From Azospirillum endophyticum (GTDB lineage: Bacteria > Pseudomonadota > Alphaproteobacteria > Azospirillales > Azospirillaceae): a stretch of DNA of 64,000 nucleotides. The notes beneath the pieces were generated by a model. That model worked only from the letters and a program-made list of their open reading frames with translations, was not told the origin of the DNA and made no database searches. The stretch lies in assembly GCF_016595245.1 (NCBI RefSeq), contig NZ_JAENHM010000063.1, positions 1-64,000 on the forward strand, read 5' to 3'. Positions 8,535-17,856 of this stretch are shown piece by piece; the stretch's first letter is position 1; every line of letters starts with the position of its first letter. A program made the position numbers and the translations under genes.

Positions 8535-9291
8535 GGGGGCGGGCCTTTCAAATCCAAGGGAAACGGGACATAACGGCATTAACAGGGGACGAACCAATTC
8601 CATCTAGCCTTGAAGTCAACTTCGCGTGCTGGTTGGAGTTGGCCGCGTCTGATGTCCCTAAACTCAATCCAGTCTGGTTAATGGCGCGTTAAAGCCACAG
8701 CCCTTACCCCCATTTTGTGAAAGCCCACCAATATTTTTCGGAGTTTCGTTTGATTTTCGAGGGAATCCGGCGCAAACCGCCGGGTCCTTTGCTCAAAAGT
8801 GGTATGAAATCCGGTCAAATCCATTGCAGCCCAACCGCGTTCGTTCTGAGGAGCGGAGGACGACAGGACGTGACAGAAATGAGGCGGGAGGATGGCCCGG
8901 GCGGGGCGGAAGCATGGCGGCTGCCCAAAAAACAATCGGGGCCGAAAAACAATCGGCGGCGGAGCCACCCGGGTATGGCTCCGCCGCCGAACAGCCGGAC
9001 GGGCAACAGGTCATGTGGCGGCGCGCGCAAGGCGGCCGTGGGTCGTTGCCGCTGGAACTCCAGCCGTGGTTCCGGCCGGCACTCAGGCCGGTCGGCGTCG
9101 TGGGAACGCTGCGTTTTCGGCACCATTCATCACGCCGACCATGATGCGCCGGCCGACCGGAAGCGTCAAGTTGGTAGCACGTACAATTTAGGAGGCCGCA
9201 TATCCGGATGATGGGCATGCATGCGGCATTCTTGATTATCGACGGACCAATCTCCATCCGTTAGCTTGGGAAGTTTTCCGAACATTCCGCG
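8535..9291. other. Intergenic region with an orphan terminator-like hairpin
   Basis: About 750 bases separate the lipoprotein gene and the DUF6883 gene. Open frames here on both strands have unconvincing composition and overlap one another. The region should hold the promoter of the lipoprotein/two-component operon and that of the DUF6883/DUF4926 pair. Its only clear structure is the hairpin at 8953-8990, which is oriented to stop a minus-strand transcript for which no gene is visible upstream. Confidence 0.6.
8953..8990 (-). terminator. Rho-independent terminator candidate, minus strand
   Basis: The arms tcggcggcggagcca (8953-8967) and its exact complement (8976-8990) form a 15-bp stem with an 8-base loop. 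On the minus strand the stem is followed directly by TTGTTTTTC, a proper U-tract. No minus-strand protein gene lies within several hundred bases upstream, so the terminator would end a small RNA or a short leader transcript. Confidence 0.6.
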
Positions 9292-9651
9292 ATGCACGCC
9301 ATGATTTCCGTGCCGGGAGCCGACAGAGCTGTCATTGAGGAGCGAAAGCTGACCACCTACCTGTTGTCGGACAGCCATCCGGCCGGGCGCAGCAAGGCAG
9401 CCTTCTTTCGGTACTTCGGCTTCGAGCCGGCGGAATGGCAACGTCTTCAGCAGGCTTTGCTGATCCACATCCGCACACCGGACGTAGTCAATGTGGACCA
9501 GACGAAGTTCGGGTTGAAATACACGGTTGTGGGCCGCCTGAAAACGCCGTCGGGACGCTCGCCTCTCGTCCGCAGTGTTTGGTTTGTCGCAACCGGCCAG
9601 GATGTGCCAAGATTGGTCACCGCTTATCCCGAACCGGGGAGCAAGGAATGA
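9292..9651 (+). CDS. DUF6883-type protein
   Basis: A 119-residue soluble protein. The pattern of an N-terminal I/V-x-x-x-K-L-x-x-Y-L-L segment, then HPAGRSKAAFFRYFGF, a W-x-x-L-x-x-A-L-L helix and a C-terminal beta pair (KYTVVGRLKTPSGRSPLVRSVWFV) fits the family I know as DUF6883. Function is not established for the family as far as I know. The stop codon overlaps the start of the next gene in an ATGA junction, so the two are co-translated. A second ATG at 9301 is also a possible start. Together with DUF4926 it has the size and linkage of a toxin/antitoxin or toxin/immunity pair, which is inference. Confidence 0.6.
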   Translation: MHAMISVPGADRAVIEERKLTTYLLSDSHPAGRSKAAFFRYFGFEPAEWQRLQQALLIHIRTPDVVNVDQTKFGLKYTVVGRLKTPSGRSPLVRSVWFVATGQDVPRLVTAYPEPGSKE

Positions 9652-9872
9652 TCCAGGAACTCGATCCGGTCGTGCTGACCGAGGATCTGCCGGAAGCCGG
9701 ACTGAAGCAGGGCGATGTCGGCTGTGTGGTCATGGTGCATGACGGAGGCAAAGGGTTCGAGGTCGAGTTCACCACGCTGGCCGGCGATACCGTGGCGGTT
9801 GCGACGGTCGCCGCCCGCACCGTCCGCCCGGTCGGGCGGCGGGAAATCGCGCATGTCCGACTGGTGGCCTGA
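9648..9872 (+). CDS. DUF4926 domain protein
   Basis: A 74-residue protein starting MIQELDPVVLTEDLPEAGL, followed by a small SH3-like beta-barrel pattern (GDVGCVVMVHDGGKGFEVEF, then AVATVAARTVRPV). This is the whole DUF4926 domain, whose members are short single-domain proteins often encoded beside DUF6883 proteins. The ATG overlaps the previous stop by four bases (ATGA), indicating coupled translation and probably matched stoichiometry. GCAAGGA just ahead serves as ribosome-binding site. The biochemical role is unknown. Confidence 0.65.
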   Translation: MIQELDPVVLTEDLPEAGLKQGDVGCVVMVHDGGKGFEVEFTTLAGDTVAVATVAARTVRPVGRREIAHVRLVA

Positions 9873-9902
9873 AAACCCTGGAAGCAGAACTCCGGAATAC
9901 GA

Positions 9903-9936
9903 AAGGGCCGCGCGCCCTGCCGGACGCGCGGCCCTT
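9903..9936. terminator. Bidirectional terminator-like hairpin
   Basis: The arms aagggccgcgcg (9903-9914) and cgcgcggccctt (9925-9936) form a 12-bp stem with a 10-base loop between the convergent DUF4926 and HMG-CoA lyase genes. The A/T pairs at the base (aa...tt) are short and no long T-run follows, so it may be an inefficient or Rho-assisted terminator. Confidence 0.55.
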
Positions 9937-9953
9937 CGTTGCCGAAGGGTCCC

Positions 9954-10853
9954 TCACGCACAACCACGAGCGCGGGCCACCTTCGATGCGGTGGGGCGGC
10001 CGATGGCGTCGCTGATGAACGCCCCGGCCGCGACCAGCCTGTCCAGATCGACCCCGGTCTCGATGCCGAGGCCGTTCAGCATGTACAGCACATCCTCGCT
10101 CGCCACGTTGCCGCTGGCGCCCTTGGCATAGGGGCAGCCGCCCAGGCCCGCGACGGAACTGTCGACCACCGCCACGCCCATCTGGAGCGCCGCCAGGATG
10201 TTCGCCAGCGCCTGCCCGTAGGTGTCGTGGAAGTGGACGGCGATCTTCTCCACCGGCACCCGCTCCGCCACCGCGGCGATCATCACCTGCGCTCTCGTCG
10301 GGGTTCCGGTGCCGATGGTGTCGCCCAGCGAGATCTCGTAGCAGCCCATGGCGAACAGGCGTTCCGCCACCTCGGCCACCGCCTGCGGCGCGATCTCCCC
10401 CTCATAGGGGCAGCCGAGCACGCAGGAGACGTAACCGCGGACCGGCACACCCGCCGCCTTGGCCTGCTCCATGACGGGGGCGAAGCGGTCCAGGCTCTCG
10501 GCGATGGAACAGTTGATGTTCTTTTGGCTGAAGCTCTCCGAGGCGGCGCCGAACACCGCCACCTCGTCGGCCTTGGCCGCCAGCGCGCCCTCCAGCCCCT
10601 TCAGGTTGGGGGTGAGGGCGGCATAGCGGACGCCGGGCTTGCGGGCGATGCCGGCCAGCACCACGGCGCTGTCGCCCATCTGCGGCACCCATTTGGGCGA
10701 GACGAAGCTGGCCGCCTCGACCACGCCCAGGCCGGCGTCGGACAGGCGGTTGACCAGTTCCACCTTCACCGCGGTCGGCACCATCGACTTTTCGTTCTGG
10801 AGGCCGTCGCGCGGGCCGACCTCCACCATGCGGACGAACTTCGGCAACAGCAT
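9954..10853 (-). CDS. liuE: Hydroxymethylglutaryl-CoA lyase
   Basis: A 299-residue enzyme that splits 3-hydroxy-3-methylglutaryl-CoA into acetyl-CoA and acetoacetate, the last step specific to leucine breakdown. The TIM-barrel opens with [13 protein letters not shown], which holds the metal-binding and catalytic Arg-Asp pair. It has the [11 protein letters not shown] signature and the flexible loop [20 protein letters not shown] with the active-site cysteine. Length is typical of the bacterial enzyme. It is the last gene of the operon and follows liuD by two bases. The homologous enzyme is also called mvaB. Confidence 0.95.
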   Translation of the reverse strand: MLLPKFVRMVEVGPRDGLQNEKSMVPTAVKVELVNRLSDAGLGVVEAASFVSPKWVPQMGDSAVVLAGIARKPGVRYAALTPNLKGLEGALAAKADEVAVFGAASESFSQKNINCSIAESLDRFAPVMEQAKAAGVPVRGYVSCVLGCPYEGEIAPQAVAEVAERLFAMGCYEISLGDTIGTGTPTRAQVMIAAVAERVPVEKIAVHFHDTYGQALANILAALQMGVAVVDSSVAGLGGCPYAKGASGNVASEDVLYMLNGLGIETGVDLDRLVAAGAFISDAIGRPTASKVARARGCA

Positions 10854-10855
10854 CG

Positions 10856-12889
10856 TCAGGCCTCCGCGATGTCGAGAACCAGCAGGTCGACGCCTTCCGA
10901 CACCTGATCGCCCGCCGCGAAATTCACCGCACTGACGGTGCCGGCAGCCGGGGCCTTGATGGTGTGCTCCATCTTCATGGCCTCCAGCAGCATCAGCGGC
11001 GCGCCGGCCTCGACGGTCTGGCCGGCTTCGACCAGCACGCGGACCACGGTGCCCGGCATCGGCGCGGTCAGGCGGCCGGAGCCGCCCTCCTGCTCCGCCG
11101 CGCGGGCGCTGGGGTCGTCCAGCGTCAGGCGCGACACGGCACCGTCGATCAGCACGGTGATGTCCAGCCCCTGCCGCACCACGGTGGCACGGGTGCGCAT
11201 GCCGTCCAGCGTGGCGGTCAGCAGGCCGTCCGACAAGCTGACGCCGGTCACCGGCATCGGCTTACCGCCATCCACCGCAACCTCATAGCCGCCCTCTTGG
11301 CCATTGGCGCTGCGGAAATGCAGCGTCACCTCGCGCGCCGTTTCGCCGTCCATCAGGCGCAGGTCGTAATGGTTCTCCTCGTTCAGCCGCCAGCCATTGG
11401 CGAGCAGCCAGGGCGAATGACGGTCGGAGCGGGCACGCAGGGCGGCCTGGGCCTCCTCCCGGCGCGTCAGCAGCACCGACAGGGCAGCGGCAGCGAGCGC
11501 CCTGTCGACCACCGGGGCCGGCGGCGGCAGCAGGTCGGCGCGGTGGCGCTCGATGAAGCCGGTGTCGATCTCCACCGCCTTGAAGGCCGGATGGCCGGCG
11601 ATGGCGCCGAGGAAGGCGACATTGGTGGTGACGCCGACCACCTCATACTCGGCCAGCGCCACCCGCAGGCGGCGCAGCGCGCTGTCGCGGTCCTCGTCCC
11701 AGACGATCAGCTTGGCGATCATCGGGTCGTAATACATCGTCACCGAATCGCCTTCGCGGACGCCGGTGTCGACGCGGACATGATCGCTCTCGGCCGGCGG
11801 GCGCAGACGGACCAGCCTGCCGATGGCGGGCAGGAAGTCGCGCTGCGGATCCTCGGCATAGAGCCGCGCCTCGAAGGCATGGCCCTTCCGGGTCAGCTGC
11901 TCCTGGCGCAGCGGCAGCTCCGCCCCGGATGCCACGCGCAACTGCCACTCGACCAGATCGAGCCCGGTGATCTTCTCGGTCACCGGATGCTCCACCTGCA
12001 GGCGGGTGTTCATCTCGATGAAGTAGAAGCCGCCATCCTCATAGAGGAACTCGACGGTGCCGGCGCCGACATAGTTCACCGCCTTGGCGGCGGCGACCGC
12101 GGCCTCGCCCATGCGGCGGCGGAGGTCGTCGGGCAGGTTGGGGGCCGGCGCCTCCTCGATCACCTTCTGGTGGCGGCGCTGCACCGAGCAGTCGCGCTCG
12201 AACAGATAGACGCCGTTGCCGTGGGTGTCGCAGAAGACCTGGATTTCGACATGGCGCGGCCGGCCGAGATACTTCTCCAGCAGCAGGCTGTCGTCGCCGA
12301 AGGCGGCCTTGGCCTCGCGCTGGGCGCCGGCCACCGCATCGGCCAGCTCGTTGGCGGCGCGCACCACGCGCATACCCTTGCCGCCGCCGCCGGCCGATGC
12401 CTTGACCAGCACCGGATAGCCGATACGCTCGGCCTCCGCCGACAGGGTGGCGAAGTCCTGGTCGGTGCCGTGATAGCCCGGCACCAGCGGCACGTCGGCG
12501 TTCGCCATCAGCCGCTTGGATTCCGCCTTGGAGCCCATGACGCGGATCGCCTCGATCGGCGGGCCGATGAAGACGACGCCGGCCTCGGCACAGGCGGCGG
12601 CGAAGCCGGCATTCTCCGACAGGAAGCCGTAGCCGGGATGGATGGCCTGGGCACCCGTGCGCTTCGCCACGTCGAGGATGACGTCGCCGCGCAGATAGCT
12701 TTCGCCGACCGGGGCCGGGCCGATGCAGACAGCCTCGTCGGCCATCTGGACATGCATCGCCTTGGCGTCGGCCTCCGAATGGACGGCGACGGTCTTGATG
12801 CCCAGGCGGCGGGCGGTGCGGATGACCCGGCAGGCGATTTCGCCGCGGTTGGCGATCAGGATCTTGTCGAACATGGCCATTTGGGACAT
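10856..12889 (-). CDS. liuD: Methylcrotonyl-CoA carboxylase, biotin-carrying alpha subunit
   Basis: A 677-residue biotin-dependent carboxylase subunit of leucine catabolism. The order is biotin carboxylase (starting [20 protein letters not shown]), with ATP-grasp motifs ([17 protein letters not shown]) and [10 protein letters not shown], then a linker domain, then the biotinyl domain with the AMKMEH motif; Lys639 is the biotinylated residue. With the LiuB carboxyltransferase it converts 3-methylcrotonyl-CoA to 3-methylglutaconyl-CoA. The start at 12889 lies four bases after the liuC stop. Substrate assignment comes from the operon context rather than from the sequence, since propionyl-CoA and geranyl-CoA carboxylases look similar. 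Confidence 0.92.
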   Translation of the reverse strand: MSQMAMFDKILIANRGEIACRVIRTARRLGIKTVAVHSEADAKAMHVQMADEAVCIGPAPVGESYLRGDVILDVAKRTGAQAIHPGYGFLSENAGFAAACAEAGVVFIGPPIEAIRVMGSKAESKRLMANADVPLVPGYHGTDQDFATLSAEAERIGYPVLVKASAGGGGKGMRVVRAANELADAVAGAQREAKAAFGDDSLLLEKYLGRPRHVEIQVFCDTHGNGVYLFERDCSVQRRHQKVIEEAPAPNLPDDLRRRMGEAAVAAAKAVNYVGAGTVEFLYEDGGFYFIEMNTRLQVEHPVTEKITGLDLVEWQLRVASGAELPLRQEQLTRKGHAFEARLYAEDPQRDFLPAIGRLVRLRPPAESDHVRVDTGVREGDSVTMYYDPMIAKLIVWDEDRDSALRRLRVALAEYEVVGVTTNVAFLGAIAGHPAFKAVEIDTGFIERHRADLLPPPAPVVDRALAAAALSVLLTRREEAQAALRARSDRHSPWLLANGWRLNEENHYDLRLMDGETAREVTLHFRSANGQEGGYEVAVDGGKPMPVTGVSLSDGLLTATLDGMRTRATVVRQGLDITVLIDGAVSRLTLDDPSARAAEQEGGSGRLTAPMPGTVVRVLVEAGQTVEAGAPLMLLEAMKMEHTIKAPAAGTVSAVNFAAGDQVSEGVDLLVLDIAEA

Positions 12890-12893
12890 TGGA

Positions 12894-13676
12894 TCAGCTC
12901 CGCCAGGACGGGGTGCGTTTGTCGAGGAAGGCGCCGACGCCCTCCTTGCCTTCGGCGCTGGCGCGCTGGCGGGCGATGCGCTCCGCCGTGTCGCGCACCA
13001 CGTCGTCGGTCAGCGGCCGGCGGGCGACGGCGCGGATCAGCTCCTTGGCGGCGGCGACCGCCGTGGGGGCGCTGTCCATCAGGCTCTTCACCGTCTTCGC
13101 CACCGTCTCCTCCAGCCCGTCGGCATTGGTCAGCTCATGCAGCAGACCGATGCGGTGGGCCTCCGCCGCGCTGAAGCGCTCGCCGGTCAGGAAATAGCGG
13201 CGGCAGGCGCGCTCGCCGATGGCGGCGATGACATAGGGGCTGATTGCGGCGGGGATGATGCCCAGCCGCACCTCCGACAGGGCGAAGGTGGCGGTCTCGA
13301 CGCCGATGGCGATGTCGCAGGCGGACACCAGCCCGACGCCGCCGCCGAAGGCCGGCCCCTGCACCACGGCGACCGTCGGCTTCGGGCACTCGTCCAGCGT
13401 CCGCAGCATGGTGGCGAGGCCCATGGCATCGGCCAGATTCTCCTGATGGGAGTAGCCGGCCATCTTCTTCATCCAGGACAGGTCAGCCCCGGCGGAGAAG
13501 CTCTTGCCCACCCCGCGCAGCAGGACGACGCGCACCGCCGGATCCTCGCCCACCCGCCGGAAGGCGGATGTCAGGTCGGCAATGACCTGTTCGTTGAAGG
13601 CGTTGTGCACGTCGCCACGGTTCATGGTGACGGTGGCGACGCCGGTGTCGGCGATGTCGATGAGAATGTCGCTCAT
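12894..13676 (-). CDS. liuC: Methylglutaconyl-CoA hydratase
   Basis: A 260-residue crotonase-fold enzyme that hydrates 3-methylglutaconyl-CoA to HMG-CoA. The oxyanion-hole segments are visible as SFSAGADLSWMKKMAG and GPAFGGGVGLVSACDIAIG; the A-G-A-D-L-x-W-M-K pattern is characteristic of the LiuC/AUH branch. The start at 13676 (MSDILIDI) has GGGGG a few bases upstream. An alternative ATG at 13688 overlaps the liuB stop in a TGATG junction. The reading frame stays open far upstream to 16568, but that part is the reverse of liuB and the dehydrogenase gene and is not coding. Confidence 0.9.
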   Translation of the reverse strand: MSDILIDIADTGVATVTMNRGDVHNAFNEQVIADLTSAFRRVGEDPAVRVVLLRGVGKSFSAGADLSWMKKMAGYSHQENLADAMGLATMLRTLDECPKPTVAVVQGPAFGGGVGLVSACDIAIGVETATFALSEVRLGIIPAAISPYVIAAIGERACRRYFLTGERFSAAEAHRIGLLHELTNADGLEETVAKTVKSLMDSAPTAVAAAKELIRAVARRPLTDDVVRDTAERIARQRASAEGKEGVGAFLDKRTPSWRS

Positions 13677-13687
13677 GGTCGCCCCCA

Positions 13688-15295
13688 TCACATCCGGAAG
13701 ACGCCGAAGGGCGTCTTCGGCACCGGGGCGTTCAGCGAGACCGACAGCCCCAGCCCCAGCACCATGCGGGTGTCGGCCGGGTCGATGATGCCGTCGTCCC
13801 ACAGCCGGGCGCTGGCGTAATAGGCGTGGCTCTCGCGTTCGAACTGGGCGCGGATCGGCGCCTTCAGCGCCTCGTCGTCCTCGGCCGACCACGGCTTGCC
13901 CTGGGCTTCCATGGCGTCGCGCTTGACCTGGGCCAGCACGCCGGCCGCCTGCTCGCCGCCCATGACCGAGATGCGGGCGTTCGGCCACATCCACAGGAAG
14001 CGCGGGCTGTAGGCGCGGCCGCACATGCCGTAATTGCCGGCGCCATAGCTGCCGCCGATGATGACGGTGAATTTCGGCACCTTGGCGCAGGCGACCGCGG
14101 TGACCAACTTGGCGCCGTCCTTGGCGATGCCGCCGGCCTCGTATTTGCGGCCGACCATGAAGCCGGTGATGTTCTGCAGGAACACCAGCGGGATGCGGCG
14201 CTGGCAGCACAGCTCGACGAAATGGGCGCCCTTCAGGGCGGATTCGCTGAACAGGATGCCGTTGTTGGCGATGATGCCGACGGGATAGCCGAAGATGTGG
14301 GCGAAGCCCGTCACCAGCGTCGTGCCGTAGAGCGGCTTGAACTCGTCGAAGCGCGAGCCGTCGACCACCCGCGCGATCACCTCGCGCACGTCGAAGGGCT
14401 TGCGGGCGTCGCTGGGGATGACGCCGTAGAGTTCGCGCGGGTCGAAGGCGGGGTCCTCCGGCTCGCGGAGATCCAGGTCGATGTGCTTGGCGCGGTTCAG
14501 GTTCGACACCACGCGCCGCGCCATCGCCAGCGCGTGGGCGTCGTTCATCGCATAATGGTCGGTGACGCCGGAGGTGCGGGAATGGACGTCGGCGCCGCCG
14601 AGATCCTCGGCCGACACCACCTCGCCGGTCGCGGCCTTCACCAGCGGCGGGCCGCCGAGGAAGATGGTGCCCTGGTTGCGGACGATGATCGCCTCGTCCG
14701 ACATCGCCGGGACATAGGCGCCGCCGGCGGTGCAGCTTCCCATCACCACGGCGATCTGCGGGATGCCCTCGGCCGACATGTTGGCCTGGTTGTAGAAGAT
14801 GCGGCCGAAATGGTCGCGGTCGGGGAAGACCTCGTCCTGGTTCGGCAGGTTGGCGCCGCCGCTGTCGACCAGATAGATGCAGGGCAGGTTGTTCGCTTGC
14901 GCGATCTCCTGCGCCCGCAAATGCTTCTTGACCGTCAGCGGGTAATAGGTGCCGCCCTTCACCGTCGCGTCGTTGGCGACGATCATGCATTCCTGCCCGG
15001 CGACGCTGCCGATGCCGGCGATGATGCCGGCCGACGGAATGTCCTCGGCATAGACGCCGTCGGCGGCCAGCTGCGACAGCTCCAGAAACGGCGAGCCGAC
15101 GTCGAGCAGCTGGCGGATCCGCTCGCGCGGCAGCAGCTTGCCGCGGGCAAGGTGCTTGTCGCGCGCCTTCGCGCCGCCGCCCTGCTGGATGGCGGCGACC
15201 TTCCGGCGCAGATCGTCGACCAGGGCCTGCATGGCGTCGGCGTTGGCCTGGAACTCGGCGGAGCGCGCGTTCAGGGCGCTCTTCAGGACGGTCAT
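13688..15295 (-). CDS. liuB: Methylcrotonyl-CoA carboxylase, carboxyltransferase beta subunit
   Basis: A 535-residue carboxyltransferase that moves the carboxyl group from carboxybiotin to 3-methylcrotonyl-CoA. The N-terminal half has the acyl-CoA side with [18 protein letters not shown]-like start region and [17 protein letters not shown], characteristic of MCC beta, and [15 protein letters not shown]. The C-terminal half has the biotin side with [24 protein letters not shown] and [18 protein letters not shown]. Length matches MCC beta. It lies directly upstream of liuC and downstream of an acyl-CoA dehydrogenase gene with 30 bases between, consistent with a single transcript. Confidence 0.93.
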   Translation of the reverse strand: MTVLKSALNARSAEFQANADAMQALVDDLRRKVAAIQQGGGAKARDKHLARGKLLPRERIRQLLDVGSPFLELSQLAADGVYAEDIPSAGIIAGIGSVAGQECMIVANDATVKGGTYYPLTVKKHLRAQEIAQANNLPCIYLVDSGGANLPNQDEVFPDRDHFGRIFYNQANMSAEGIPQIAVVMGSCTAGGAYVPAMSDEAIIVRNQGTIFLGGPPLVKAATGEVVSAEDLGGADVHSRTSGVTDHYAMNDAHALAMARRVVSNLNRAKHIDLDLREPEDPAFDPRELYGVIPSDARKPFDVREVIARVVDGSRFDEFKPLYGTTLVTGFAHIFGYPVGIIANNGILFSESALKGAHFVELCCQRRIPLVFLQNITGFMVGRKYEAGGIAKDGAKLVTAVACAKVPKFTVIIGGSYGAGNYGMCGRAYSPRFLWMWPNARISVMGGEQAAGVLAQVKRDAMEAQGKPWSAEDDEALKAPIRAQFERESHAYYASARLWDDGIIDPADTRMVLGLGLSVSLNAPVPKTPFGVFRM

Positions 15296-15325
15296 GCCGT
15301 CTTCCTCCCGGTTTGGCGGTCTTGA

Positions 15326-16471
15326 TTACTGGATGAGGGCACGGCTGATGACCAGCCGCTGGATGTCGCTGGTGCCCTCGTAGATCTGGCAGACCCGGAC
15401 GTCGCGATAGATGCGCTCGACCGGGAAATCGTTGAGATAGCCGTAGCCGCCATGGATCTGGATGGCGTCGGAACAGACCTTCTCCGCCATCTCCGAGGCG
15501 AACAGCTTGGCCATCGCCGCTTCCTTCATGCAGGGGACCCCGGCATCGCGCAGGGACGCCGCATGCAGAACGAGTTGGCGTGCGGCCTCCACGCGGGTCG
15601 CCATGTCGGCGAGGCGGAAGGCGACGGCCTGATGCTGGATGATCGGCACGCCCATGCTTTGCCGCTCCTGGGCGTAGCGGATGGCGTGGTCGAGCGCCGC
15701 GCGCGCCATGCCGACCGACTGGCTGGCGATGCCGATGCGCCCGCCTTCCAGATTGGCCAGCGCCACCTTGTAGCCGGCGCCTTCGGCCCCGAGCATCAGC
15801 TCGGCGGGAACCCGGCAGTCCTCGAAGACGATCTGGCAGGTGTCGGAGCAGTGCTGGCCCAGCTTCTCCTCGGTCCGCGCCACCTGATAGCCCGGCGTGT
15901 CGGTCGGCACGATGAAGGCGCTGAGGCCCTTCTTGCCGGCGCCCGGGTCGGTCACCGCGAAAACGATGGCGACGTCGGCCTGCGAACCCGAGGTGATGAA
16001 CTGCTTGGTGCCGTTCAGCACCCACCAATCTCCATTGCGGTCGCCGTCGCGCCGGGCGCGGGTCTTGATCGCCGAAGCGTCGGATCCCGCCTGCGGTTCG
16101 GTCAGGCAGAAGGCGCCGAGCCTCTCGCCGCGCGCCATCGGCTTCAGGAAACGGTCCTTCTGGGCGTCCGTGCCGAACTTCAGGATCGGCATGCAGCCGA
16201 CAGAGTTGTGCACGCTCATGATGGTGGAGACGGCACCGTCGCCGGCGGCGATCTCCTCGATGGCGAGCGCGTAGGCGACATGGTCGGTGGCGGCACCGCC
16301 GAACTCCTCCGGCACCAGCATGCCCATCAGCCCGAGTTCGCCCATCTCGGCGAGTTCCGCCTTGGGGAAGGCACCGCTGCGGTCGCGCTCGGCGGCGGTC
16401 GGGGCGAGCCGGTCCTGCGCGAAGGCGCGGGCCATGTCGCGGACCATGGTCTGTTCTTCGGTCAGGTGCAT
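15326..16471 (-). CDS. Acyl-CoA dehydrogenase, short/branched-chain type
   Basis: A 381-residue flavoenzyme of the acyl-CoA dehydrogenase family. It has both family signatures: [19 protein letters not shown] near the FAD/substrate site, and [20 protein letters not shown] followed by [15 protein letters not shown], whose Glu is the catalytic base position of short- and medium-chain members. This differs from the isovaleryl-CoA dehydrogenase further upstream in the same operon, where the Glu lies elsewhere, so the two are not simple duplicates. A second dehydrogenase may serve isobutyryl- or 2-methylbutyryl-CoA from valine or isoleucine; the exact substrate is unproven. A repeat element separates it from the thiolase gene. 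Confidence 0.88.
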   Translation of the reverse strand: MHLTEEQTMVRDMARAFAQDRLAPTAAERDRSGAFPKAELAEMGELGLMGMLVPEEFGGAATDHVAYALAIEEIAAGDGAVSTIMSVHNSVGCMPILKFGTDAQKDRFLKPMARGERLGAFCLTEPQAGSDASAIKTRARRDGDRNGDWWVLNGTKQFITSGSQADVAIVFAVTDPGAGKKGLSAFIVPTDTPGYQVARTEEKLGQHCSDTCQIVFEDCRVPAELMLGAEGAGYKVALANLEGGRIGIASQSVGMARAALDHAIRYAQERQSMGVPIIQHQAVAFRLADMATRVEAARQLVLHAASLRDAGVPCMKEAAMAKLFASEMAEKVCSDAIQIHGGYGYLNDFPVERIYRDVRVCQIYEGTSDIQRLVISRALIQ

Positions 16472-16508
16472 GCTGCTCCTCCCATAGGCTCTTCTTAAAT
16501 GGCGGGGC

Positions 16509-16620
16509 TAGACCCCCACCTATCCTCCCCCGCTGGGCGGGGGAGGGACTGCCGCCCCTCCGCCACACAAGCGCTTGTCCCCTCCCCCGCCCAGCGGGGG
16601 AGGGTTAGGGTGGGGGTCTA
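16509..16620. repeat. Paired GC-rich inverted repeat (REP-like element)
   Basis: Two copies of a module face each other: tagacccccacc ... ctcccccgctgggcgggggag on the left (16509-16547) and its inverse ending ggtgggggtcta on the right (about 16578-16620). Each half contains its own small palindrome around cgctgggcg. The element sits in the gap between the thiolase and second dehydrogenase genes. Elements of the same design occur at 37018-37133 and 47180-47330. Confidence 0.75.
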
Positions 16621-16631
16621 TAACTGCCCCC

Positions 16632-17813
16632 TTACACCCGCTCCACCGCGATGGCCGTCGCCTCGCCGCCGCCGATGCACAAGCTGGCCACGCCGCGCTT
16701 CAGGTCGTACTTCTCCAGCGCCGCCAGCAGCGTCACGATGATCCGCGCCCCCGAGGCGCCGATCGGGTGCCCGAGCGCGCAGGCACCGCCATGGACATTG
16801 ACCTTGTCGTGCGGCAGATCGAGATCGCGCATCGCCGCCATGGTCACCACGGCGAACGCCTCGTTGATCTCGAACAGGTCGACGTCGCGGGCCGACCAGC
16901 CCACCTTCTCGAACAGCTTCTGCATCGCACCGACCGGGGCCGTGGTGAACAGCGCCGGCTGCTGGGCGTGGTTGGCATGGCCCTTGATCTCGGCGATCAC
17001 GCGCAGGCCGCGGCGGTCGGCCTCGCTGCGGGTGGTGACGATCAGCGCCGCGCCGCCGTCGGAGATCGACGACGCATTGGCCGCCGTCACCGTGCCGTCC
17101 TTGGCGAAGGCCGGCTTCAGCGTCGGGATCTTCTTGGGATCGCCCTTGCCCGGCTGCTCGTCGGTGTCGACCAGCGTATCGCCCTTGCGCCCCTTCACCA
17201 GCACCGGCGCGATTTCCGCCTTGAACGAGCCGTCCTCCACCGCCTTGCGGGCGCGGTTCAGGCTTTCGATGGCGAAATCGTCCTGCGCCTCGCGGGTGAA
17301 GCCGTAGCTGCCGGCGCATTCCTCGGCGAAGGTGCCCATCAGGCGGCCCTTCTCATAGGCGTCCTCCAGCCCGTCGAAGAACATGTGGTCCAGCACCTTG
17401 CCATGGCCCATGCGATAGCCGGCGCGGGCGCGGTCCAGCAGGTAGGGGGCGTTCGACATGCTCTCCATGCCGCCGGCCACCACCACCCTGGCCGAGCCGG
17501 CCTTGATCACGTCATGGGCGAACATCACCGCCCGCATGCCCGATCCGCAGACCTTGGAGATGGTGGTGCAGCCGACGCCCTTCGGCAGCCCGGCGCCCAG
17601 CGCCGCCTGACGGGCCGGGGCCTGGCCCAGCCCGGCCGACAGCACGTTGCCCATGAACACCTCATCGACTGCGTCTCCGGCCAGGCCGGCGCGCTCCAGC
17701 GCCGCCTGGATGGCGGCGGCGCCAAGCTGCGGGCCGGTCAGGCCCATGAGGTCGCCCTGGAAGCCGCCCATCGGCGTGCGGACGGCGGCGGCGATGACGA
17801 TGCTGTCGGTCAT
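16632..17813 (-). CDS. Acetyl-CoA acetyltransferase (thiolase)
   Basis: A 393-residue thiolase. The acyl-accepting cysteine is Cys89 in ISKVCGSGMRAV, the histidine lies in CALGHPIGASGARI, and the second cysteine is Cys379 in SLCIGGGEA. Length and the M-E-S-M-S-N-A-P-Y motif fit the biosynthetic/acetoacetyl-CoA group. In this operon it most plausibly cleaves acetoacetyl-CoA formed from the acetoacetate released by HMG-CoA lyase. A role in polyhydroxybutyrate formation (phaA) cannot be excluded, though no phaB or phaC is nearby. The gene follows isovaleryl-CoA dehydrogenase with a 43-base gap. Confidence 0.92.
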   Translation of the reverse strand: MTDSIVIAAAVRTPMGGFQGDLMGLTGPQLGAAAIQAALERAGLAGDAVDEVFMGNVLSAGLGQAPARQAALGAGLPKGVGCTTISKVCGSGMRAVMFAHDVIKAGSARVVVAGGMESMSNAPYLLDRARAGYRMGHGKVLDHMFFDGLEDAYEKGRLMGTFAEECAGSYGFTREAQDDFAIESLNRARKAVEDGSFKAEIAPVLVKGRKGDTLVDTDEQPGKGDPKKIPTLKPAFAKDGTVTAANASSISDGGAALIVTTRSEADRRGLRVIAEIKGHANHAQQPALFTTAPVGAMQKLFEKVGWSARDVDLFEINEAFAVVTMAAMRDLDLPHDKVNVHGGACALGHPIGASGARIIVTLLAALEKYDLKRGVASLCIGGGEATAIAVERV

Positions 17814-17856
17814 GGTGGTCGGTCCCTTTCCCTCTGTGCCTTGTTGCCGATCCGCT

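Noticed and set aside
8678-8968. 96-codon minus-strand open frame ahead of the lipoprotein operon
   Set aside because: Composition is unconvincing, it runs through the terminator-like hairpin, and no family or good ribosome-binding site is seen.
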